From positions 1-64,000 of the forward strand of contig QQUE01000008.1 of NCBI GenBank assembly GCA_008501765.1: a stretch of DNA of 64,000 bases, read 5' to 3'. The notes under the pieces are model-generated. The model did no database searches. It was not told where the DNA came from and was given only the letters and a program-made list of their open reading frames with translations. The position numbers and the translations under genes were made by a program. This document shows, piece by piece, positions 19,134 through 27,110 of the stretch. The stretch's first letter is position 1; each line of letters starts with the position of its first letter. Source of the DNA: Calditrichota bacterium (GTDB lineage Bacteria; Zhuqueibacterota; Zhuqueibacteria; Zhuqueibacterales; Geothermadaptataceae).

Positions 19134-19769
19134 GTTCTCTTTCCAACGCTGCGTGCTGTTATTGTGGGGACGGTAGTATTTGTCACCCATGTTTTTCGGC
19201 AATACAAAGTTTTATATCGAGAATAATTAATATTATAGCCATGATAACTGATCGTGCTGATTTAAGAAATGATTGCTTGGTGGAAATTTTAAGAATTTTG
19301 AGAAGTGCGAACATGCTTAATTATAAAAAAGCAAAGCATCTGTCCTGGCACAGGCTCTGGAAATTTTTGTAGTAACTCCAGTTTCAAATTCGCAAATTTT
19401 AGCGGTATTTGTTGCGTGAAAAAATGAGGCTGCGAATCAATTTTTTATATATTTTTATCTAGCCTGAATTAATCATAAAGCGCAGTGGATGTGCCTGGCA
19501 CTTAGTTGATTTTTATAAATTTAACTAAACAAAGTAGCTGTTAAGGTCTTTCGTAACTTGTAGAAGTGCCAGGCACATTTTTATCAGTTTATGAATAATT
19601 CAGGCTAAATATACGAAATCCTGTGTATACCAATTTTTTTAGACTTGTAAGAGTAGCGATCTTATTGATTTTTTGCAAATGAATAGCGAAAAAAAACAAA
19701 ATTACTACATTCTTGTATTTCGGCTAACAACCTTCAATTTGAATGGTTTCGGATGCTAAATTGAAGGTG
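19134..19769. other. Spacer with a large inverted repeat
   Basis: 636 bases without a gene, between the giant kinase and the metalloprotease operon, which run the same way. Its main content is the inverted-repeat element at 19461-19606. The kinase promoter should lie within the first 150 bases; no clear -10/-35 pair was assigned. Confidence 0.5.
19461..19606. repeat. Inverted-repeat element with GTGCCTGGCAC arms
   Basis: The left arm (19461-19503) starts AGCCTGAATTAATCATAAA and ends GTGCCTGGCACTT. The right arm (19564-19606) reads as its imperfect reverse complement: AAGTGCCAGGCAC ... TTTATGAATAATTCAGGCT. The loop is about 60 bp. A related word, GTACCAGGCACTTTATCAA, lies at 3292-3310. It looks like a non-autonomous mobile element or an RNA hairpin element. 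Confidence 0.7.
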
Positions 19770-21026
19770 TCAGCGATTCAATTTTTGAGCTGAATAGTCA
19801 ACATTGACAATTAATCGATGCCCTTTTTTTCGAATGATTCTAATTGAGATATTTTGCATGTCACCGTTTGCCGGTTGGCCCACATAGGCACGTGTCGGTT
19901 GCAAAAGTGTCGATTCCCCGGCCTGATAAAAATCGGATGCCTCCCCCTGGTCACTTGCTGAAAATGTTTTATCGGCAGCCAGCCAGGAAATCTGCCGCGA
20001 TTTAAATACATTGGGTTGAATTCGGGCAATCAATAATCCCTGCGCCGGCAATTCGCCTTCAACACAATCGCCTTTTTCAAAGATGCTGATTTTTTGCCGG
20101 TTTTCGAGTAGAAAATACTCCGACCGGTTGCGAACTTTAATTTTGTAATACTGATTCGTCGTAATCGCATCGGTGAGCGAGATTGTTTTATCAGCGCTAA
20201 TTTCCCTGGGAGTAATCCAACCGAGTTTTTCACGCTCAAAACCGCTCATAGCGTAGCAAAAGGCATTGCCATCATGGATACCAAAAGATCCAATGCTCGA
20301 ATAGTGGCCGGCACCAAAAAAATAATGACTGATTTCGTGGGTGACGATTGAACGGCAGGTGGCTAAAGTGTAATTGCCTCGCTGCATGGAACCCGACGCC
20401 GGGAAACGGCCGTGGATTTTTTTTCCATCTTTAATAATTGGTTTCTGGAAGCCAAAGCCCGAAACCCCTTGATAGCGAATCCCCGGTGTAAACGTTTCCG
20501 CTTTCCAATGCCGGTAAAGAAAAAGGATATAATCCACATCGCCATCATTGTCATTGTCGTATTTGGAAAAATCGACGCCGTTTTCATCCATCCAGTCAAT
20601 TATCTTTGAGGTGAGATAGCCCCGGCCGGTTTTTGTTTTTTTTGAATAAAATGCAAAGGGCTCCGGCGTTAAATAGAGCTTTGGAAAAACATCGCCAATA
20701 AAATCAAATTTACCATCAGACATCACCTGGAAATAATGACTTAAGCTGCCTTCGCTATATTTTCTTGATTTTTTTTGGCTGAGTAATTTATTTCCCCGCG
20801 CCCATTCGGGAATGGCGTGTTTTAGCGCTGGCCAGCCGGATGTTGGGTCGGAAGGGCAGGGGTGGTCCCAGGTATCATCCTGAAATTGTACAAACACGGC
20901 CAAAACACGAAATGTGCCAGTGGTTGGAATGAACGGGGGGCCCGTTTTGGGGGCTGGTAAATTCGCATAAACTGCTTGTGTTATTAAAATGAACGCGATG
21001 ATAAAAAAGCACAATTTTCGGCTCAT
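19770..21026 (-). CDS. Secreted M6-family metalloprotease
   Basis: About 418 residues from the ATG at 21026 (AAAGGAAT site). It has a signal peptide (SRKLCFFIIAFILITQAVYA), then an M6 / immune-inhibitor-A-like catalytic domain with the full zinc motif HEISHYFFGAGH (230-241; H230, E231, H234 and a third ligand) and a later Met-turn-like CYAMSGFE. An acidic DNDNDGDVD segment upstream resembles a calcium loop. The C-terminal part is beta-rich. It is the last gene of a minus-strand set after two lipoproteins, 44 bp from the previous stop. It probably degrades extracellular or periplasmic protein. It has no C-terminal sorting domain, unlike the amylase at 45.5 kb. Confidence 0.88.
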   Translation of the reverse strand: MSRKLCFFIIAFILITQAVYANLPAPKTGPPFIPTTGTFRVLAVFVQFQDDTWDHPCPSDPTSGWPALKHAIPEWARGNKLLSQKKSRKYSEGSLSHYFQVMSDGKFDFIGDVFPKLYLTPEPFAFYSKKTKTGRGYLTSKIIDWMDENGVDFSKYDNDNDGDVDYILFLYRHWKAETFTPGIRYQGVSGFGFQKPIIKDGKKIHGRFPASGSMQRGNYTLATCRSIVTHEISHYFFGAGHYSSIGSFGIHDGNAFCYAMSGFEREKLGWITPREISADKTISLTDAITTNQYYKIKVRNRSEYFLLENRQKISIFEKGDCVEGELPAQGLLIARIQPNVFKSRQISWLAADKTFSASDQGEASDFYQAGESTLLQPTRAYVGQPANGDMQNISIRIIRKKGHRLIVNVDYSAQKLNR

Positions 21027-21070
21027 ATCATTCCTTTCGCTGTAGAAATACTGCTTCGCTACTGCCACTT

Positions 21071-21904
21071 TCACTCTATTACTTCAAAAATTGTAAATTC
21101 ACGATTAAATGGAATATTTAAAAAAAAGATTCCGGGCTGCAGTGCGTATTCGCCAAAAGACTCCATCAATCCCTGCGGCAACTCCTGATGCGATGGGTAG
21201 AGAAATGGAATCATTTCATATGTGCCGACAGGCAATGGAAAATTGGCAAAATTAAAAGTCAGAATTTTCAGGTGAGGGGTAATGGTTACGAGCATGCGAT
21301 CGGGAGTTTCATAATTTAACAGGGAATGAAAAACAAAAATGTTTTCCGTTTCAATTTCCCGTATGAATAAAATACCCAGCGGCCCGTTGGGGTAGCTGTT
21401 GGGTACCAAAACTGTCACCGAATCGCTCACCGCACTCAATTCGGTGGTCACGATTATAGTTTCTGCACTTGTTCTTGAAACCCGTTGCGGGATGGTGGAA
21501 GTTGTTATGTTTAAAAACTTTGCGATTGGCCGCAGCGTCCTGAATACACCTTTGCCTGTCACATCCTCCTCGCCGTAAATAACTGTGTCATTCCGAATGG
21601 CAACTTTGGCTGAACTTAGCATGTAATTGGCCATGAAAAAATAAACCGTAAAAGTCCCGTTGGCACTTGAACCGCGCAGACTTGGTGGAATTTCCAGAGT
21701 AAAATTACCATTTCGATCGGCTCTCGTTGAAATATTGTATTGCTCCAGCCAAACATAGGTTCCTTCAGGATTTGCACCGTTCTCCAGGCTGATAGTTCCT
21801 TTGATTTTTTTATTTTCAGGCGAAATTTCCGAACTGCTGAAAGGATTTTTGTCACACTGAAATATCAGGAGACTCAAGGCCAGGAGCAGGCAACTTTTTT
21901 TCAT
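21071..21904 (-). CDS. Lipoprotein with carboxypeptidase-regulatory-like domain
   Basis: About 277 residues from the ATG at 21904, where a typical lipoprotein signal begins: MKKSCLLLALSLLIFQC with Cys17 as the lipidation site. The lipobox is relaxed, as in Bacteroidota-like bacteria. Residues about 33-80 (KGTISLENGANPEGTYVWLE ... ADRNGNFTLEIPP) have the look of a CarboxypepD_reg-like beta-sandwich. The remainder is beta-rich and not recognised. It is flanked by a SUMF1-fold lipoprotein gene 19 bp upstream and the M6 protease downstream, suggesting one envelope operon. Function is unknown. Confidence 0.75.
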   Translation of the reverse strand: MKKSCLLLALSLLIFQCDKNPFSSSEISPENKKIKGTISLENGANPEGTYVWLEQYNISTRADRNGNFTLEIPPSLRGSSANGTFTVYFFMANYMLSSAKVAIRNDTVIYGEEDVTGKGVFRTLRPIAKFLNITTSTIPQRVSRTSAETIIVTTELSAVSDSVTVLVPNSYPNGPLGILFIREIETENIFVFHSLLNYETPDRMLVTITPHLKILTFNFANFPLPVGTYEMIPFLYPSHQELPQGLMESFGEYALQPGIFFLNIPFNREFTIFEVIE

Positions 21905-21923
21905 TTTCAGGTCCCGTCTTTTT

Positions 21924-23399
21924 TTATTCAACATCTTTGACGATTCGAAATCCTTCGTAAAAATAATTCCGCGGTGGTGATGTCTGATAAAAACGAAATG
22001 AGCTCGCGCAAAACATCGCACTGGAAAAAGCCGACCCACCGCGCTGCACCGTTGTGATTGGCGTTCCGACAAAATTCAGTGGATAACGCGGACCCGGCCC
22101 GAAGGGATTATCGTGCGGGCTTATGCTATAAAAATCAACCTGATAGAGATCAAATAAGATTTCTGCCGCATTGCCGGCCATGTCATGCAATCCAAAGGAG
22201 TTGGCGGGAAATGAGCCCACCGGCGCCAACTTTTCCCAAACGTCAGCGCCACCCGTGCCTGCATAATTTGCCAAATCGTGATTGAGTTCCCCGGTTGCGG
22301 TACCGAATTCTGCCTGCACGCCGCCACGGCTGGCTTTTTCCCATTCGGCCTCCGTTGGCAACCGATAGCCGAAATGGTTACAAAAAGCCATTGCACCGTA
22401 CCAGGTCAGGCGAATAACAGGATAATTTTCAAAGCCGGGAGTGACCTGGAAATTATTTATTTCATCGATTGATGGTTGAAAATAAATATAATTTTCTGGA
22501 AAATCCGGCCGCCCGACGAGCAATCCATAAATTGCTCCTCCGTAAGGCCCGCCCCGACCGATGAGCAGACCGTTTTCCACAAGAACGTCTCCTCTAGAAT
22601 AGGCCTCATCGAGATAGGCTGCGTATTGGCTGTTGGTGATTTCATAAATGCTCATAAAAAATGCATCGGTAAATATTTCATGCGCGGGTTGGGCGTCTGT
22701 CCGGCCTGCGTCATCGCCCATTGTAAAAGTACCGGCAGGAATGGGCACAAATTCGATATTTAACGGATCTCTATCCGATATTTCTACTTCGATATGTGTA
22801 TCCAGCGCCTGAAAATTAATCGAAATTGTTGCTTCTCCGACGGCTGCTGCGCTGGCGGTAAAAAATCCGGTGGAATCGAGAGTGCCGATATGGGACGGAG
22901 AAAGATCCCAGTTTACCAAATCACTGATATTTTCAGTTTGACGACCGGAATCATCGAGGAATTCTGCGATAGCCGCAAATTGTTTGGATTTTCCCGCCCG
23001 GATAATGGGGTTTACCGGCCAGATTAGTAAAGTCACTGCGCGGCCAGTTACGGTAATGCGCAAGCTGTCCATTTTATTTTGATAAATACAGTACACTTTT
23101 TCACTGCCGGATTTATTGCTGATGGCGCGAAAAAGCCCCTCTTCGGTAACCATGCCCAGGAGCCCGGTTTCTACCTGCCAATCAGCCTCGAGTGTCACAT
23201 CCTTTGTTTTGCCGTTGGTGAGTGTGGCGATGGCCTGCAATTGAATGGAGCCAAAAGAATGTGTGGTTGAGTCAGGCGCTGCTATTGCAATTGAGGCAGC
23301 AAAATCCGGCCGGGTCGTGTCTCTTTCACAGCGAAACAGGAGGGATGTGTTTAGCAAAATTAACAGAACACAGCAGACGCCCTTTGTAAATGAAATCAT
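21924..23399 (-). CDS. Lipoprotein with Ig-like domains and a SUMF1/FGE-fold domain
   Basis: About 491 residues from the ATG at 23399 (GAGG site). A signal segment ends in LLFRC, a likely lipidation Cys. Two bacterial Ig-like (BIG2-type) domains occupy about 30-210. A SUMF1 / formylglycine-generating-enzyme-fold domain follows: IPAGTFTMGDD, the E-ITN-QYAAYLDEA region, RLPTEAEWEKASRGG, the GLHDMAGNAAE box and the VQRGGSAFSS ... FRF end. In catalytic FGEs the RGGSW segment carries two Cys; here only one nearby Cys remains (MFCASS) and the first position is Phe/Ser. So it is more likely a structural or binding SUMF1 domain than an active enzyme. It heads the lipoprotein/M6 protease operon. Confidence 0.85.
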   Translation of the reverse strand: MISFTKGVCCVLLILLNTSLLFRCERDTTRPDFAASIAIAAPDSTTHSFGSIQLQAIATLTNGKTKDVTLEADWQVETGLLGMVTEEGLFRAISNKSGSEKVYCIYQNKMDSLRITVTGRAVTLLIWPVNPIIRAGKSKQFAAIAEFLDDSGRQTENISDLVNWDLSPSHIGTLDSTGFFTASAAAVGEATISINFQALDTHIEVEISDRDPLNIEFVPIPAGTFTMGDDAGRTDAQPAHEIFTDAFFMSIYEITNSQYAAYLDEAYSRGDVLVENGLLIGRGGPYGGAIYGLLVGRPDFPENYIYFQPSIDEINNFQVTPGFENYPVIRLTWYGAMAFCNHFGYRLPTEAEWEKASRGGVQAEFGTATGELNHDLANYAGTGGADVWEKLAPVGSFPANSFGLHDMAGNAAEILFDLYQVDFYSISPHDNPFGPGPRYPLNFVGTPITTVQRGGSAFSSAMFCASSFRFYQTSPPRNYFYEGFRIVKDVE

Positions 23400-23553
23400 G
23401 CGAGACCTCGAATACACTTGAATGAATCGATGCAAATTCGGCAAATATAATTTTTAACGCAAGTTATCCAAATTTTTCTAACGCCATTTTTCAAAGGCCC
23501 TCAAAAATATTTCTACGAGCTATTGGCCTTATAATTAAAATTATAACAATAAA

Positions 23554-23776
23554 ACCCGTTGTGCAGAATTCAATCTGACTTTTCAAATGACGTCTTTTTC
23601 TCGTCATTCCGTCAAGCTTTTAGACGGAATCCAGCATTTGTCAGCATTATGCGTTCTGGATTCCCGTTAAAATCGTACGGAGCCGCAGGCCGGCGCCAGA
23701 AAAATGACACAAATGGAGAATAAATACGAGAATTTACCAACTAATTTGAATCAACTTTCTATTTTGCACAACGGGT
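23554..23776. repeat. MITE-like element with ACCCGTTGTGCA termini
   Basis: The ends ACCCGTTGTGCAGAA (from 23554) and TTTTGCACAACGGGT (to 23776) are inverted. Inside are a CGTCATTCCGTC...GACGGAATCC module and GGATTCCCGTT with a terminal AAAATGACA. The same outer ends, diverged, bound the element at 40992-41388, and the inner GTCATTCC module is shared with 7411-7491. It has no frame of its own. Confidence 0.7.
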
Positions 23777-23931
23777 CAATATAAGAAGTTTTAAGTGAAT
23801 TTGATAAGTTTTTATGACTGTAATTCTGGAATTTAGTGCGAGCGGGAGCTGTAAATCACCGGAACCCAAACCAGTGAATGAGCTCCGGTTTCTGAACGGA
23901 ATTAACAGGCATGTTTATCTGAGAAAATCTA

Positions 23932-24429
23932 CTAATTGGCCGCCGGACCTGCTGCCGAAGTTTTGCTGCGTTCGATAGATTGCAGCGCCAGATAGCGGTC
24001 GCCAAATTTTTGCAGATTATCGAGTTCCGTATCATATTGATCGAAGTGCCGCTCTTCATCGGCCACCAGATCTTCGAATATCTTTTTTGATGCTGAATCA
24101 GCGTTGGCCGAGCATTCATTCGCCCACAAATTATAGTCCCGGGCGCTGCCTTCTTCCATTTTTGTGGCTATTTCAAGCATTTCTTTGATATCGTGAATAT
24201 TTTGGACTTCCTCAGATACGACCATTTTAACTTCGCCTTTGAGGAAAAGAATGCGTTCTGCCAATACCTCAACATGGATCATTTCTTCAACAGCCGTTCT
24301 TTTAAATAAATTGGCTAACAAATCATAACCCTGGTCATCACAATGAAAATGAAAATACATGTATTGGTGTACAGCGGAAAGTTCGTCACCGATGGCTTTG
24401 TTTAATAATTCAACACTCTTTTCATGCAT
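23932..24429 (-). CDS. bfr: Bacterioferritin
   Basis: 165 residues, a single four-helix ferritin domain. The di-iron ligands line up with E. coli Bfr at a constant offset of two: E16, E49, H52, E92, E125 and H128. The haem-binding Met (M50, E. coli Met52) is present, which favours bacterioferritin over a plain ferritin. AAGGAG precedes the ATG at 24429. It stores iron as ferric mineral in the cytoplasm and limits oxidative damage. The C-terminal extension of about 15 residues (SKTSAAGPAAN) is Ala-rich and unusual. It is a single gene with no adjacent ferredoxin. Confidence 0.92.
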   Translation of the reverse strand: MHEKSVELLNKAIGDELSAVHQYMYFHFHCDDQGYDLLANLFKRTAVEEMIHVEVLAERILFLKGEVKMVVSEEVQNIHDIKEMLEIATKMEEGSARDYNLWANECSANADSASKKIFEDLVADEERHFDQYDTELDNLQKFGDRYLALQSIERSKTSAAGPAAN

Positions 24430-24613
24430 GATTGGAATCTCCTTGATTATTTGAATTGATCTGGTTATGAATTAATATAATATTTTTGTCAAAGTATCCC
24501 ATCTATAAAATGGGATGAATTACCGTAAATTTACGCAAAATAATAAGAAAGACGATAGTAGCTCTTTAAAACATTCAAAAACAGTCTCGTAAAAATTGCC
24601 TTTAGGAGGAATA

Positions 24614-25492
24614 ATGCCCGGTTTGCCCTCTTTAGCGATTATTATCCCCGTTTACAATGCCGCTCAATTCATCGAAGAAACCCTGAATATACTTGCACAG
24701 GTCCTGCAAAACAATCCGGAAATAGAAATCATTCTTATCGATGATGGCAGTAGTGATGATACCCTCAAATTAATGCAACCATATGCCGATATTTTTCACA
24801 TTATTGCACTGGAAAAAAACATGGGAAAGGGATTTGCTGTTAAATCCGGCATGCTGGCTTCCAAAGCTCAGATTCGGCTTTTTACTGATGCAGATTTACC
24901 ATATGGTTTAAAAAGTATTAACCGATTTTATTATGAGATAGATTTCCGAAAATATGATATTGCTGTTGGAACCCGGAATCAATATAGCTGCAATTACGAA
25001 GAATCCCTGACAATCATTCGTAAACTGAGTACCCGGATTTTTCGATTTTTATCGACTCACTTTCTACTCACAGCTGTGGATGATACCCAATGTGGGATAA
25101 AAGCATTTAATGGTGAGATTGCAGATATTCTTTTTGATAAAATATCAGTCAGCGGTTTTGCTTTTGATGTTGAGCTACTCTATCTAAGCTACAAGTTAAA
25201 CCTTGACGTCAAACGTATTCCGGTTGTTTTCTATGGAAATGCGCTTACAACCATCAGTATTCTGAAAACAACGCTAAACATGATCAAAGATATCCTTCTA
25301 CTGCCAATCAATTATTACGTGACCCATAAATATGGCAGCACCCACGAATTGGAAAAGTTGTCGGACAATCTATGTCGCAAAAAAAGAGCATTGGAAAATT
25401 TCGCAGCATACGAACATTATCCCATTGATAAAACAGGTATTGATTGCCATAAAAGCCGCCATCAGGAAACATCCGTTCAACACCCTGCTTGA
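24614..25492 (+). CDS. GT2 glycosyltransferase, dolichol-phosphate-sugar synthase type
   Basis: About 292 residues from the ATG at 24614, which follows TTTAGGAGG. It has a GT-A fold: AIIIPVYNAAQFIEETL at the N-terminus, EIILIDDGSSDDT, the DXD motif in LFTDADLPYG, and a DDTQCGIKAFNG acceptor-side segment typical of DPM1/GtrB-like enzymes. No membrane anchor is obvious beyond a hydrophobic C-terminal stretch. It probably loads a sugar onto a polyprenyl phosphate. The next gene, a GT-C membrane protein overlapping by four bases, is the likely user of that donor. A basic C-terminal tail is present. The sugar is unknown. Confidence 0.88.
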   Translation: MPGLPSLAIIIPVYNAAQFIEETLNILAQVLQNNPEIEIILIDDGSSDDTLKLMQPYADIFHIIALEKNMGKGFAVKSGMLASKAQIRLFTDADLPYGLKSINRFYYEIDFRKYDIAVGTRNQYSCNYEESLTIIRKLSTRIFRFLSTHFLLTAVDDTQCGIKAFNGEIADILFDKISVSGFAFDVELLYLSYKLNLDVKRIPVVFYGNALTTISILKTTLNMIKDILLLPINYYVTHKYGSTHELEKLSDNLCRKKRALENFAAYEHYPIDKTGIDCHKSRHQETSVQHPA

Positions 25493-27075
25493 TAAATGTA
25501 GCAAACGAAATAAAAAGGGGATTTCTGATCCGAAATTTAAAGATAAAGAAAATCAAGGAGCCGGCAAAAGGCAAAATGGTTATTCGTTTTTTGACCTTAT
25601 CTATGTTGGTGGTACTGTTTTATGGCGCCGGGATAAAATTATTCCCTCCAGGTTTTGACGAAATTCGTTTTTTGAGAGAGATCGACCTGCCGTTTCTCGA
25701 CTATGTACGACTTGTCTGCCACGACAACTCAAATACGCCAGTGATGCATAGTATCAATTGGTGTATAAGTCATATTTTTGGTGCGGAAATCTGGCATTTA
25801 CGTTTTTTTTCTTTCATACTTATGGCAGTGAGTCTTTACTATTTTTATAGCAAAACGAGAAAGATCTGGCCTGATAATATCATGGGTGGCTGGGCGGCGG
25901 TGTGTTTTTTATTAGTGAGTTATCCGTTCATATTTTACAGCCACTGGGCTGCAAATGCTTATGCGATGTACGTCTTGGCGGATGTGATACTCTTGTTTTT
26001 TACACTCGATGTTCTCTGCCGGAGAAAAAAAATTACATCTAAAACCGCGATCTGGGTTTTTTTCATTGCAGGATTACCGCATTATAGCATGCTAATCACT
26101 TGGGGGGGAGCGGTTATATTGCTTTTCCTGCATGAAGCTCATCATCAAAAGTTATCTGTCTTAAAAATTTTTCAAGCTGTTTCACGGATGCGTTATACAT
26201 TAATTACTCCAGCTTTAATTTCCTTGCAATTTTTTATTTTTCCACCGGGAGCGCTGATAAAGAACGATCGAATTGACATAATGCAAGGCTATAATTATGA
26301 TAACTCCCTTGTCGGTATTATAAAATTTATAGCATTAAAAATTAATGATCTATACATGATCAGCGCTTCAACATTACATGCTGTTGAATTCACATTTCTT
26401 GCATTAGGGCTTATCACAATTGGATTTTTTGTGATATGGCGGGGGGCAAAAAGGAAGTGTTTTGACAAAGCATTGTTTATATTTTTGGCTATTCAAATAA
26501 TTGTGATGACCGTTTTCGTACTGCTTCGGTGGCATCCGTTGCGCAGTAAATATTTTCCCATTATCACGATTGTCAACGCATTGCTGCTTGAAAGAGGTTT
26601 GGGCTATTTGCTGCATATTATCCAGCATCGGATAAAGTCACTAAATCAAATCCTTCGCTATACCAGTGTGATTATCATTTCTCTGACTTTCATCATAGGT
26701 ACGGTGAAATACAAAAAATATTTGGTAAAACATCACCACAATCAAAGAATTATCGAATCAATTAAGCAAGTATCGGAAGCTGAGCTTGTGGTTGATGAAA
26801 TGGCTCTCGTGGTCTTCGCATATCATTTAAAGCGTGTCTATTCCGATTTCCATATTGTTCATAACGAACACAATCGCATTCAGAATGTCAGGTTTTCTGC
26901 ACAAAATGTGATTTGTAATCTGTTTTTGAAAAATTATGGATATGCAAAACAAATGCAGACCGTGGAAGAATGGAGAAAAATAAACGCCGATTACAAATTG
27001 ACCAGCCAGGCTTGTTTCGCTGATTCGACTTATTTGGTTGTCCATTTTTTGAGAAATGGACTAATAACGGATTAG
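25489..27075 (+). CDS. GT-C fold membrane glycosyltransferase (PMT/GT39-like)
   Basis: Up to 528 residues with about ten membrane segments and a first extracytoplasmic loop carrying acidic residues (PPGFDEIRFLREIDLP), as in polyprenyl-phosphate-sugar-dependent GT-C enzymes. The C-terminal 110 residues are soluble. The start is uncertain: TTG at 25489 overlaps the upstream stop (TTGA) without a ribosome site, while ATG at 25576 follows AAAAGGC and would remove 29 basic residues. It probably transfers the sugar made available by the GT2 partner to an envelope acceptor outside the inner membrane. Acceptor and sugar are unknown. The family is assigned from topology and context rather than a strong motif. 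Confidence 0.75.
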   Translation: MINVANEIKRGFLIRNLKIKKIKEPAKGKMVIRFLTLSMLVVLFYGAGIKLFPPGFDEIRFLREIDLPFLDYVRLVCHDNSNTPVMHSINWCISHIFGAEIWHLRFFSFILMAVSLYYFYSKTRKIWPDNIMGGWAAVCFLLVSYPFIFYSHWAANAYAMYVLADVILLFFTLDVLCRRKKITSKTAIWVFFIAGLPHYSMLITWGGAVILLFLHEAHHQKLSVLKIFQAVSRMRYTLITPALISLQFFIFPPGALIKNDRIDIMQGYNYDNSLVGIIKFIALKINDLYMISASTLHAVEFTFLALGLITIGFFVIWRGAKRKCFDKALFIFLAIQIIVMTVFVLLRWHPLRSKYFPIITIVNALLLERGLGYLLHIIQHRIKSLNQILRYTSVIIISLTFIIGTVKYKKYLVKHHHNQRIIESIKQVSEAELVVDEMALVVFAYHLKRVYSDFHIVHNEHNRIQNVRFSAQNVICNLFLKNYGYAKQMQTVEEWRKINADYKLTSQACFADSTYLVVHFLRNGLITD

Positions 27076-27110
27076 TCTCAGACTGAATACCTGGAAAAAG
27101 TACTTTAAAT

